Of a DNA stretch of 64,000 bases, positions 9,128-16,752 are shown piece after piece. Where the stretch lies: NCBI GenBank assembly GCA_963705285.1, contig OY970066.1, forward strand, positions 2,976,001-3,040,000. Reading direction: 5' to 3'. The translations under genes were made by a program, and so were the position numbers. Numbering within the stretch: the stretch's first letter is position 1; every line of letters begins with the position of its first letter. Below the pieces are notes generated by a model. It ran no database searches and had not been told where the DNA came from. It saw only the letters and a list, made by a program, of their open reading frames with translations. The DNA comes from JACMLD01 sp963705285 (GTDB taxonomy: Bacteria; Bacteroidota; Bacteroidia; Chitinophagales; Chitinophagaceae).

Positions 9128-10150
9128 ATGGTTAGATGGTATAGTTGTATGATGCTGTTATTATTAACGCTGCCCTCCCTGGCGCAGAGAGACAGTGTAC
9201 GCAAATACCTGGATGCCGATATGCAGTTTACCACCAGGAAAAATGCGGTGTATGCTGCTATGGCGATAAAAAGTAATGATCATTGGTTGCTGTATGCTGT
9301 TTACCCAGATACCACCGTGCTGCTGCAGGTTTATTTTAAGGATGCTGGCCTCAGCATTAAAGATGGCTCATACACGCTCTACCATCCAAAAAGAATTATA
9401 GCGCAGCAGGGCACATTTAAAGACAATGTACCCAATGGTAAATGGCAATCATGGTACCCCAACGGCCAATTAAAGAACGAGGGCCTTCTTCTAAATAATC
9501 ATTTTTCAGGCAACTGGAAATCGTGGTACGACAATGGGCAATTGATGAGCGACCAATCATTTGCCTATAATGAAGCCGGGGGTGCAACCGTACACCAGCT
9601 TTCACCAGCCAAAACGGTAGAGAAATTAATGGATGATTTTTCACCGGAGCGTGTACTGGAGGGAAAAAGTGCAACCTGGTATAAAAACGGTAAGCAGGAA
9701 TCGCTATTGAATTATCATAATGATACGCTCAGCGGCCCGTGCAGCTGGTTCCACGAAAACGGCCGCCTCAGCAGCAAAGAAACCTACCTTAATGGCAAAG
9801 TAACCGAACTGGAATGTTATGATTCAACCGGTAAATACACCGGCGCCACCTGCAGCATTTTAAAATTACCGCTGCTGGTACATCCGTTTTTTACAGCACT
9901 GGATTATATAGAGTTTGAACTGCACAAAGAGAAAAACAAAGGAGTAGAAGAAGGCGATGTGGAAGTAAGTTTTATGGTAACAAAAACAGGCAAGGTAGAA
10001 CACCTGGTGTTTATCAGCTCACCAGATCCCAACCTGACCAAACTGGTGAAGCGTATTTTTGAGGACATGCCTGTATGGTCGCCGGCGGTTACGCACAATC
10101 GTGCTACAGATTACCCGGTTACACTTACTATACCTTACTACAGGGAATAA
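9128..10150 (+). CDS. Secreted MORN-like repeat protein with TonB C-terminal domain
   Basis: A 340-residue protein with a signal peptide (about 1-20, cleavage near SLAQ). Residues about 90-230 hold MORN_2/YwqK-type repeats of the form GxWKSWYxNGQLxxExxxxN (PNGKWQSWYPNGQLKNEG, SGNWKSWYDNGQL, GKSATWYKNGKQESL, GPCSWFHENGRL). Residues about 270-340 resemble a TonB C-terminal energy-transducing fold (VEVSFMVTKTGKVEHLVF, then VWSPAV). There is no N-terminal TonB membrane anchor apart from the signal peptide, so it is unlikely to be a true energizer. Proteins of this mixed type are common in Bacteroidota and their role is unknown. Confidence 0.7.
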   Translation: MVRWYSCMMLLLLTLPSLAQRDSVRKYLDADMQFTTRKNAVYAAMAIKSNDHWLLYAVYPDTTVLLQVYFKDAGLSIKDGSYTLYHPKRIIAQQGTFKDNVPNGKWQSWYPNGQLKNEGLLLNNHFSGNWKSWYDNGQLMSDQSFAYNEAGGATVHQLSPAKTVEKLMDDFSPERVLEGKSATWYKNGKQESLLNYHNDTLSGPCSWFHENGRLSSKETYLNGKVTELECYDSTGKYTGATCSILKLPLLVHPFFTALDYIEFELHKEKNKGVEEGDVEVSFMVTKTGKVEHLVFISSPDPNLTKLVKRIFEDMPVWSPAVTHNRATDYPVTLTIPYYRE

Positions 10151-10188
10151 CCGCCTTCATTTATTTTTATTACTGTCTATACATTTTT

Positions 10189-10635
10189 ATGATGATTACA
10201 TGGGTTTGTAAAACGTTTGATGAATTGTCGGTAGACGAACTATATGCTATACTTCATTTGCGCAGTGCGGTATTTGTGGTGGAGCAGAACTGTGTTTTTC
10301 AGGATGCAGATTATAAAGATAAACCATCGCATCACCTGATGGGATGGAAAGAAGATGTGCTGGTGGCTTATACGCGTTTGGTACCGCCTGGTGTTTCGTA
10401 TGAAGAACCCAGTATTGGCAGGGTAGTTACGGCTATAACGGCAAGGGGTAGTGGCATTGGACGCACGCTCATGCAACAGTCGATTACAACATGCAGAAAA
10501 TTGTTTGGCAATAATGTGATCAGGATTGGCGCACAACTCTATTTAAAAGACTTTTATGCTTCTTTGGGATTTGTTCCCACTGGCGGAATATATCCCGAAG
10601 ATGGAATTGACCATATCGAAATGCTCTTGTACTAA
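10189..10635 (+). CDS. ElaA-type GNAT N-acetyltransferase
   Basis: Acetyl-CoA-dependent acyltransferase of the ElaA branch; the physiological substrate is unknown in the family. From ATG 10189 (or the adjacent ATG 10192) it has 148 residues, the normal ElaA length. Family signatures visible are LYAILHLRSAVFVVEQNC near residue 17, YLxR-like VAYTRLVPPG near 60, and the acetyl-CoA-binding segment IGRVVTAITARGSGIGRTLM near 75-95. The frame is open upstream to 10075 inside the preceding gene, but those residues are not part of the family. Confidence 0.85.
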   Translation: MMITWVCKTFDELSVDELYAILHLRSAVFVVEQNCVFQDADYKDKPSHHLMGWKEDVLVAYTRLVPPGVSYEEPSIGRVVTAITARGSGIGRTLMQQSITTCRKLFGNNVIRIGAQLYLKDFYASLGFVPTGGIYPEDGIDHIEMLLY

Positions 10636-10795
10636 TTTATTATAAGGGAATTACAGCGTATTCTTACTTTTTTTTATATTTTTTTTGTGACCCACACACC
10701 ACAATTATAGTTTCGTCGTTTCTAGTTTGTAAGGGGTATTTTTTGTTTTAGTACCCGAATCCAAATAACTATTCGAAAACTAAAATCTGGTATTC

Positions 10796-11761
10796 ATGAA
10801 AAAGTTTTTACACTTTCTGTGGGGAACGTGTGTAATTATGCTACTCTCCATTTTCTTTCCAACGCAGGTATCTGCACAATACAATGACGGTGGTCCGTTC
10901 AGCGAAATTGGTATTACCGTAGGACCATCAAACTTCCTGGGAGACCTGGGAGGCCATCTCGGAAAAGGTCAAACCTTTTTGAAAGACAACAACTTTAATC
11001 TTACAAAAGTATCAGTAGGCGCGCACTTCAGCTACTATCCAAAGGATTACCTGGGAGTAAGGCTTGCTGTAAATATTGGTAAGCTGGAAGGCGATGACAA
11101 TGTAATTAAAGGCAAAGGCGGGTATGAAGAGGCCCGTTTCAACAGAAACCTGAATTTTCAGTCAAAATTCTTTGAAGCCATTTTGGTGGGCGAAGTTTAC
11201 CCCACTGTATTCCTCGAAGAAGATCCTACTGATGTATATCATAAATTACGTCCTTACGGTATTGCCGGTGTGGGTGTATTTCATTTCAATCCACAGGGTC
11301 TTGACCTGGCAACTGGCCAATGGGTAGCATTACAGCCGCTTCACTTAGAAGGACAAGGTTCTGCTGCATACCCCGATCGTAAAAATTATTCTTTATGGCA
11401 GCCCAATATCCCTTTGGGTGTGGGTATCAAATACTGGGCAAGCGATAACCTGAGCCTGGGCCTTGAAGTTATCTATCGCAAAACATTTACAGACTATATT
11501 GATGATGTAAGTACCACCTATGTTGGCAACGCATTCTATGATGCTAATCTTACACCTGCACAGGCTGTAATAGCAAAACGCATGGCCGATAAAAGCAACA
11601 ATGGCGCCGGTGGTGCACCTGCTTACGGACAGGCGGGCGACAAAAGAGGAACTGCGCAGAACAAAGATGCTTACTATACTTTCGGTATTAAATTAGGTAT
11701 ACGTCTTGGTAGCGGCAACAATGTAAGTAACTCAACACGTTGTCCGGTTATCCGTTTCTAA
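10796..11761 (+). CDS. Outer-membrane beta-barrel protein, DUF6089-like
   Basis: A 321-residue protein with a signal peptide ending at about VSAQ (residues 1-27), followed by EIGITVGPSNFLGDLGG, the opening strand pattern of DUF6089 porin-like proteins of Bacteroidota. Alternating hydrophobic strands with aromatic ends (FSYYPKDYLGVRLAVNIG, YGIAGVGVFHFNP, LSLGLEVIYRKTFTDYIDD, YYTFGIKLGIRLG) support an eight- or more-stranded barrel. The transported ligand is unknown. The C-terminus ends in Arg-Phe; a terminal Phe is usual for barrels assembled by the BAM machinery. A related secreted small protein follows on the same strand. Confidence 0.75.
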   Translation: MKKFLHFLWGTCVIMLLSIFFPTQVSAQYNDGGPFSEIGITVGPSNFLGDLGGHLGKGQTFLKDNNFNLTKVSVGAHFSYYPKDYLGVRLAVNIGKLEGDDNVIKGKGGYEEARFNRNLNFQSKFFEAILVGEVYPTVFLEEDPTDVYHKLRPYGIAGVGVFHFNPQGLDLATGQWVALQPLHLEGQGSAAYPDRKNYSLWQPNIPLGVGIKYWASDNLSLGLEVIYRKTFTDYIDDVSTTYVGNAFYDANLTPAQAVIAKRMADKSNNGAGGAPAYGQAGDKRGTAQNKDAYYTFGIKLGIRLGSGNNVSNSTRCPVIRF

Positions 11762-11843
11762 ACAACGTGCCTGGTGTATAAAAAAAGCTGGTTGTTTATT
11801 ACTAAGATCCGTACCCTTTTTTAACCCGTTTAATACGTACAAG

Positions 11844-12245
11844 ATGAAAACATTCATACCTGGTACCCGCAATGTACCTAAACAGGTAACGTGTATGCTA
11901 CTGGCACTGGCAGTTATGATGCTGCTACAAAGCCCGGTAAAAGCCAGCCCTTTGCCGCTGCAGTACGCAGATAGCATTGTCATCAACAAATTACTGACCA
12001 GTAAAAAATATAAAGTAAAAATTTACCCCAATGCCAGGCAGGAAGTCATTTTCTTCAATGCCAGCGGTGAAGAGGGTAAAGTATACCAGTTATTTGTTTT
12101 TGACGTGGAAGGAAATCTTGTAAAACAAACACAAATACGTAATAAGCAAACAACCATGATGGCCAATTTCAATAAAGGCTGTTATACGTTTGAAGTTTTC
12201 AGCGATGATGAGCACATTGAAAACGGCACGCTTACAATAAAATAA
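11844..12245 (+). CDS. Small secreted protein consisting mainly of a sorting-like beta domain
   Basis: 133 residues with a signal peptide (about 1-35, hydrophobic core LLALAVMMLL, cleavage near VKAS). The rest resembles a type IX secretion C-terminal sorting domain: YQLFVFDVEGNLVKQTQ, a Gly/Cys-containing FNKGCYTFEVF and the closing strand GTLTIK. Normally this domain is a tail on a large secreted protein; here it is almost the whole protein. It could be an independent outer-surface protein or a shortened relic. The function is not known. It follows the barrel gene by 82 bases. Confidence 0.55.
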   Translation: MKTFIPGTRNVPKQVTCMLLALAVMMLLQSPVKASPLPLQYADSIVINKLLTSKKYKVKIYPNARQEVIFFNASGEEGKVYQLFVFDVEGNLVKQTQIRNKQTTMMANFNKGCYTFEVFSDDEHIENGTLTIK

Positions 12246-12274
12246 TAAAAGTTCTTTTTGCTGATAACAGATGG

Positions 12275-12487
12275 CCAATAAGCGGCGGGAACATCGATAA
12301 GATCTAATATCCGGTTTAAAAGACCTGATCCGTTCCCTATCGTTCCTAAGTACCCTTACAACAAAAAGATTTTATAAATCAATTCCCGCCACTGCTTATT
12401 GGTTTAAGCAAAGAATTAAAATAACTGTCTCAATCCAGTATCCTCAACGGCCCGCGATGAATAATTGCGGGCCGTTTCTTTTTTTTA
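12275..12487 (+). ncRNA. Candidate structured RNA ending in a strong terminator
   Basis: The segment 12275-12291 pairs with 12383-12402: nine plus eight complementary bases, interrupted only by a 3-base bulge (12391-12393). This 17-bp closing stem encloses 91 bases that contain further pairings (GGGAAC with GTTCCC; a small hairpin GATTT/AAATC at about 12369-12380). A perfect 9-bp terminator follows at 12447. Nothing in it codes for protein. It could be an independent small RNA (size and long closing stem are compatible with a 6S-like fold) or a structured 3' UTR of the preceding gene. No convincing promoter was found, hence the moderate confidence. Confidence 0.4.
12447..12487 (+). terminator. 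Strong rho-independent terminator
   Basis: Perfect 9-bp GC-rich stem (ACGGCCCGC with GCGGGCCGT, 12447-12455 and 12467-12475), an 11-base loop and a long T-rich tail (12476-12487). It lies about 200 bases after the stop at 12245, leaving room for a structured transcript in between. Confidence 0.85.
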
Positions 12488-12648
12488 GTCGCGAATTAGA
12501 CGCAAAGAAGGAGCGAATGGACGCGAATGGAAAATAAAGTGCAGGTAATCGCAAATTAACTAATGAAGGTGCGGTAGTTGCTGCATAATGGCCGAATGAT
12601 TACCGCTTACTTAGCGGCTTATTCGTTTCTATTCGCAGCTGATTAGCG

Positions 12649-13176
12649 TTACAAAAAATGTTCACCCACTTCCTTCCAGCTATTGAGGCGTTCAAATCCC
12701 TTTTCATCTAAATTGTGGGGTGCGGTAAATAAATAAGGTTTGCCTTTAAAAGGTTCCAGGTGCCTGGTATGGTCATCTATCATGAAATCTGCCTGTATCA
12801 TACTTTTTACACCGCATAGCACCAGTTGTTTCCAAGTAAAAAACGGGTAGTGCTCCATCAGCCAGTTGTATTTGTCAGTCAAAGAATTGGGAAACTCAGT
12901 GGCAGCGGAAACTATATACACCTCATACTTCTTATTCATTTGCTCCAGTATCTCTATACTGTTTTCAATTACTGGCAGGTGCCTGAAAAAGCCGGGTTCA
13001 AACAGCTGCTGTCTTACCACTGCCTGGTGTTCTACTGGAAAACCTTTTACCAATGATTTTCCTTCCAGCATCTTTTTGTAATCAATATCGCCACCATATT
13101 CTTTTTTGTACCATTCAATCATGCCGGCAGTAGTGTCGGCTATTACTTCGTCCATATCAACCAATACTCTTTTCAT
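12649..13176 (-). CDS. 5'(3')-deoxyribonucleotidase-like HAD phosphatase
   Basis: A 175-residue HAD-superfamily protein of the NT5C type. The nucleophile motif is VDMDEVIADTT (Asp7 and Asp9), motif II is VSAA near residue 95 and motif III/IV DFMIDDHTRHL near 131. Members dephosphorylate deoxynucleoside monophosphates; the nearby nrd genes are far away, so no operon link is implied. It ends downstream close to nothing else and starts 13 bases from the uvrA stop, so uvrA and this gene may be one transcript. Confidence 0.8.
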   Translation of the reverse strand: MKRVLVDMDEVIADTTAGMIEWYKKEYGGDIDYKKMLEGKSLVKGFPVEHQAVVRQQLFEPGFFRHLPVIENSIEILEQMNKKYEVYIVSAATEFPNSLTDKYNWLMEHYPFFTWKQLVLCGVKSMIQADFMIDDHTRHLEPFKGKPYLFTAPHNLDEKGFERLNSWKEVGEHFL

Positions 13177-13189
13177 ATTGCCTGCTTTG

Positions 13190-16057
13190 TTATTTTAATT
13201 CTTCTTTTAAAAACCTGGCCGTATGGCTTTCTTTTACGTCAATCATTTCTTCGGGCGTTCCCTCAAATAAAATTCTACCACCGCCATCTCCACCTTCGGG
13301 CCCGAGGTCTATAACATGGTCCGCCATTTTAATCACGTCGAGATTGTGTTCAATGACCAGCACAGAATTGCCACGGTCTACCAGTTTATTCAGCACATCC
13401 AGCAAATGCTGCACATCCTGAAAATGCAACCCCGTAGTAGGCTCGTCTAAAATATAAAAAGTTTTACCGGTATCTTTTTTACCCAGCTCGGTTGATAGTT
13501 TTACCCGCTGTGCCTCCCCGCCGCTGAGTGTTACGGCAGACTGGCCGAGTGTGATATAACCAAGCCCCACTTCCTGCAGTACTTTTATTTTGCGATAGAT
13601 ATACGGTACATTATTAAAAAATTCTACTGCTTCATCCACCGTCATATCAAGCACATCACTGACAGATTTTCCCTTGTACCTAATCTCCAGTGTTTCGCGG
13701 TTGTATCTTTTACCATTGCATTTTTCGCAATGCACGTAAACATCGGGCAAAAAATTCATTTCAATTACCCGCATGCCGCCGCCTTCACATACTTCACACC
13801 GGCCACTTTTTACATTGAAAGAAAAACGCCCCGCCGTATAGCCGCGAATCTTAGCCTCGGGCACCGATGCAAACAGCGTGCGTATATCCGTAAAGAATCC
13901 ACAGTAGGTAGCCGGATTGCTGCGCGGTGTACGGCCAATAGGGCTTTGATCGATCTCTATTACTTTGTCAATATTTTCGAGGCCTTTTATAGAACTGTGT
14001 TCCATAGCGGGCATTTTTGAATTGTAACAATATTTTGATAAGATGGGATAAAGTGTTTCGTTGATCAGCGTAGACTTGCCGCTGCCGCTTACACCGGTTA
14101 CCAACACCAGTTTACCCAAAGGAATTTTTACATTTACCTTGTGCAGGTTATTACCGGTAACGCCCTTCAATTCCAAAAACTTTCCATTACCCGGTCTTCT
14201 TGATGCAGGTACCTGTATGGATTTTTCACCGGTTAAAAATTTAGCCGTTTCAGAATTGAAATTAAAAACATGGTTAGGCGCGCCCTGGGTAACAATCTGT
14301 CCGCCGTGTTTACCTGCACCAGGGCCAATATCAATAAGATGGTCAGATGCCAGCATGATGTCTTTATCGTGCTCTACTACCAGTACGCTGTTACCAAGGT
14401 TGCGCAAATTTTTTAAAGCAGTAATCAACCGGTGGTTGTCGCGCTGGTGAAGGCCAATAGATGGTTCATCCAATATATAAGTGATGCCCTGCAATTGCGA
14501 TCCAATTTGCGTGGCCAGCCGTATACGCTGCGACTCCCCGCCACTCAGTGTTTTTGATGAACGCCCAACAGTGAGGTAGCTAAGACCCACGTCTAACAAA
14601 AACTGCAGGCGTTCACGTATCTCTTTCAACACATCTTTTGCAATGGCGTTTTGTTTATTGCTGATTCTTTTTTCAATGCCAGTAAGCCACAACATCAATT
14701 TATCCAGGTTCATATCGCTCAGTTCAGCAATATTCTTTTCATCTATTTTAAACCACAGGCTTTCTTTTTTTAAGCGCGTGCCGCCGCAGGCATCGCATTT
14801 TTTCAGCTCCATAAATTTTTCCACCCAATCCCGCAAGGCTTCACTGCTGTTGGCAGCAAACCAGCGGCGCAACATAGTAACAATACCTTCAAATTCGGTA
14901 TTGTAAATACTGCCGTCTGTGGTGTCAAAGTCGAACGACGCATCTTTTCCGGTTGCTTCTTCATTGCCGTACAATAATACATTCATCGCCTTTTGCGATA
15001 AATCTTTTAATGGTTTATCAAGGCTGATTTTATTTTTGCGTGCTACCTGTTGTACCTGTTTAAAAATATGCGCTTCCCTTTCTTCACCCAGTGGCGCAAT
15101 ACCACCTTCGTTAATACTTTTAGTGGTATCGGGCAACACCGCGCTCATGTCTATCTGGTACACGGTGCCCAATCCCTTACAAACCGGGCAGGCGCCGTAT
15201 GGAGAGTTAAATGAAAACGCGTTGGGCGATGGCTCTTCATAACTAAGGCCGGTATCCTCGCACATTAACTGCTTGCTGTATTGAGTAACTTTATTATCGT
15301 CATTTATCAACAGAAACATAAGGTCTTTACCCAGTTGCAGTGTTTTCTGGATGCTTTGGCTGGCACGTACTTTCATATCCGGCGTTACCGCCAGCCTGTC
15401 TACCACCACTTCTATATCATGAATTTTGTAGCGGTCTACCTGCATTTTAGGCACCAGATCTTTTACTTCGCCATCTATCCGCGCTTTAACAAAGCCCTTT
15501 TTGCGGATGTCTTCAAACAGTTCGCGGTAATGCCCTTTACGGCCACGCACCAGTGGCGCCAGCAGGGTTATTTTTTTGTTTTTGAATTTGGTGAAGATGT
15601 TTTCCACGATTTCCTCTTCACTGAACTTCACCATTTTTTTGCCTGTGTTATAACTATAGGCTTCGCCCACCCTTGCATAAAGAAGGCGCATGAAATCGTA
15701 GATTTCGGTAATGGTGCCAACAGTGGAGCGGGGGTTTTTATTGGTGGTTTTCTGTTCTATAGAGATAACGGGGGAGAGCCCTGTTATTTTATCCACATCA
15801 GGCCTTTCCATATCGCCAATAAACTGGCGGGCATATGCGCTGAAACTTTCCATATACCTGCGCTGCCCTTCGTTATAAATAGTATCAAACGCCAGCGATG
15901 ATTTGCCGCTGCCGCTTACACCGGTGAATACGACCAGCTTATTTTTTGGAATGCTGATATCAATGTTTTTGAGATTGTGCTCGCGCGCGCCGAATACTTC
16001 TATAAATTCCTGCTGTACCACTGCCGTTTCCTCTGCAGGCTGCTTCTTACTTGCCAT
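13190..16057 (-). CDS. uvrA: Excinuclease ABC subunit A
   Basis: Damage-recognition ATPase of nucleotide excision repair. From ATG 16057 it has 955 residues, close to the usual 940; the frame continues to 16219 but the extension lacks family similarity. Two ABC modules are present: Walker A GVSGSGKSSLAFDT (46-53 core) and GVSGSGKSTLINET, with signatures TLSGGESQRIRLA and TLSGGEAQRVKLS. The second zinc finger (CEVCEGGG ... CEKCNGKR) is intact. The first zinc site keeps CPVCKG but the first Cys pair is reduced to a single Cys in LMCEDTG. A C-terminal ERS tail closes normally (ESHTARFLKEEL). Confidence 0.96.
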   Translation of the reverse strand: MASKKQPAEETAVVQQEFIEVFGAREHNLKNIDISIPKNKLVVFTGVSGSGKSSLAFDTIYNEGQRRYMESFSAYARQFIGDMERPDVDKITGLSPVISIEQKTTNKNPRSTVGTITEIYDFMRLLYARVGEAYSYNTGKKMVKFSEEEIVENIFTKFKNKKITLLAPLVRGRKGHYRELFEDIRKKGFVKARIDGEVKDLVPKMQVDRYKIHDIEVVVDRLAVTPDMKVRASQSIQKTLQLGKDLMFLLINDDNKVTQYSKQLMCEDTGLSYEEPSPNAFSFNSPYGACPVCKGLGTVYQIDMSAVLPDTTKSINEGGIAPLGEEREAHIFKQVQQVARKNKISLDKPLKDLSQKAMNVLLYGNEEATGKDASFDFDTTDGSIYNTEFEGIVTMLRRWFAANSSEALRDWVEKFMELKKCDACGGTRLKKESLWFKIDEKNIAELSDMNLDKLMLWLTGIEKRISNKQNAIAKDVLKEIRERLQFLLDVGLSYLTVGRSSKTLSGGESQRIRLATQIGSQLQGITYILDEPSIGLHQRDNHRLITALKNLRNLGNSVLVVEHDKDIMLASDHLIDIGPGAGKHGGQIVTQGAPNHVFNFNSETAKFLTGEKSIQVPASRRPGNGKFLELKGVTGNNLHKVNVKIPLGKLVLVTGVSGSGKSTLINETLYPILSKYCYNSKMPAMEHSSIKGLENIDKVIEIDQSPIGRTPRSNPATYCGFFTDIRTLFASVPEAKIRGYTAGRFSFNVKSGRCEVCEGGGMRVIEMNFLPDVYVHCEKCNGKRYNRETLEIRYKGKSVSDVLDMTVDEAVEFFNNVPYIYRKIKVLQEVGLGYITLGQSAVTLSGGEAQRVKLSTELGKKDTGKTFYILDEPTTGLHFQDVQHLLDVLNKLVDRGNSVLVIEHNLDVIKMADHVIDLGPEGGDGGGRILFEGTPEEMIDVKESHTARFLKEELK

Positions 16058-16253
16058 ATGCTGAATAAATTCTAAAATTAAAAGTTGACTTCCATGGTTA
16101 AATCTGTGGTCAGATTTTTTGCTATAATTATTAGCTAAGATAAGAACAAAAGCGAAGCATTTTAGTTTGAATCGCCCCTTCAAAAAACAAAGAAACAGTT
16201 GTACGCGTTCCTTTTTCATGTTTGTTTGCTTTAGTGGCCACTATCTAAAAAAG

Positions 16254-16286
16254 TTTGGACATTTAACGGTGTAACTATTACCTTTG
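16254..16286 (+). promoter_or_regulatory. Promoter of the SAM-riboswitch leader
   Basis: TTTG (16254-16257), a 21-bp spacer and TACCTTTG (16279-16286): a full match to the Bacteroidota housekeeping consensus. It starts transcription about 15-20 bases before the first strand of the riboswitch P1 stem, as expected for a riboswitch leader. Confidence 0.85.
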
Positions 16287-16305
16287 CGCCAGTTCTTTAT
16301 CATTA

Positions 16306-16410
16306 CTTATCAAGAAAGGCAGAGGGATATGGCCCTGTGAAGCCTTGGCAACCAACAATGTAAATTGTGAAGGTGCTAATTCCATCTTCGCACTTGCGGG
16401 GAAAGATAAG
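16306..16410 (+). promoter_or_regulatory. SAM-I riboswitch aptamer
   Basis: All core elements of the SAM-I (S-box) aptamer are readable: P1 CTTATC (16306-16311) with GATAAG (16405-16410); AGAGGG, GGCCC and TGAAGCC in P2; GGCAACC; a P3 hairpin ACAAT/ATTGT; and GGTGCTAATTCC before P4. It senses S-adenosylmethionine. The gene downstream makes homocysteine for methionine synthesis, the classical target. The 3' strand of P1 overlaps an antiterminator strand (see the terminator entry), so the mechanism is transcriptional. Confidence 0.95.
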
Positions 16411-16446
16411 TCAGATACCAGCTTCTACATTATTATGATACTATTG

Positions 16447-16480
16447 AAAGCTCATCTGATTTAAGATGGGCTTTGTTATT
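16447..16480 (+). terminator. Riboswitch-controlled terminator
   Basis: An 11-bp stem (16447-16457 with 16464-16474, one G-U pair), a loop of six and a weak T-rich tail. A competing helix is visible: 16407-16416 (containing the P1 3' strand) pairs with 16454-16463 over ten bases with one G-U pair. SAM binding stabilises P1, frees the terminator and stops transcription; without SAM the antiterminator forms. This is read directly from complementarity. Confidence 0.8.
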
Positions 16481-16552
16481 AGGCGCCCCTCCTTTGTTGA
16501 TAAGCACCGGCTCACGTGAATACGGTATATTGTAAAAATTAACAGCGCAAAT

Positions 16553-16585
16553 TTTGGTGGTTGCCTTAAAACCGCGGTAAATTTG
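16553..16585 (+). promoter_or_regulatory. Second promoter for metY, downstream of the riboswitch terminator
   Basis: TTTG (16553-16556), a 21-bp spacer and TAAATTTG (16578-16585) match the consensus exactly. It lies after the riboswitch terminator and about 165 bases before the metY start. If active, it would supply SAM-independent basal expression. Confidence 0.6.
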
Positions 16586-16752
16586 CATTATATACAACTG
16601 TAAGGATGTCTGTAACTGTAATCTCCAATAATTTATTCTCCTGCTGCTCCTGCTGTTGTTGATGTATTCGTTCTGTTTAGCTACGCAATAACCTTCATGC
16701 ATTTCCGGTGTTTTTTCATAAATATTATCATTAAAAATTAAACTTCATTTTT

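Noticed and set aside
10075..10188. Longer start for the acetyltransferase
   Set aside because: These codons overlap the preceding gene and precede the conserved ElaA N-terminus at 10189.
15281..15901. 206-residue plus-strand frame
   Set aside because: Antisense to uvrA and without family features.
16433..16702. 89-residue minus-strand frame
   Set aside because: It crosses the riboswitch terminator and second promoter region and shows no protein family features.
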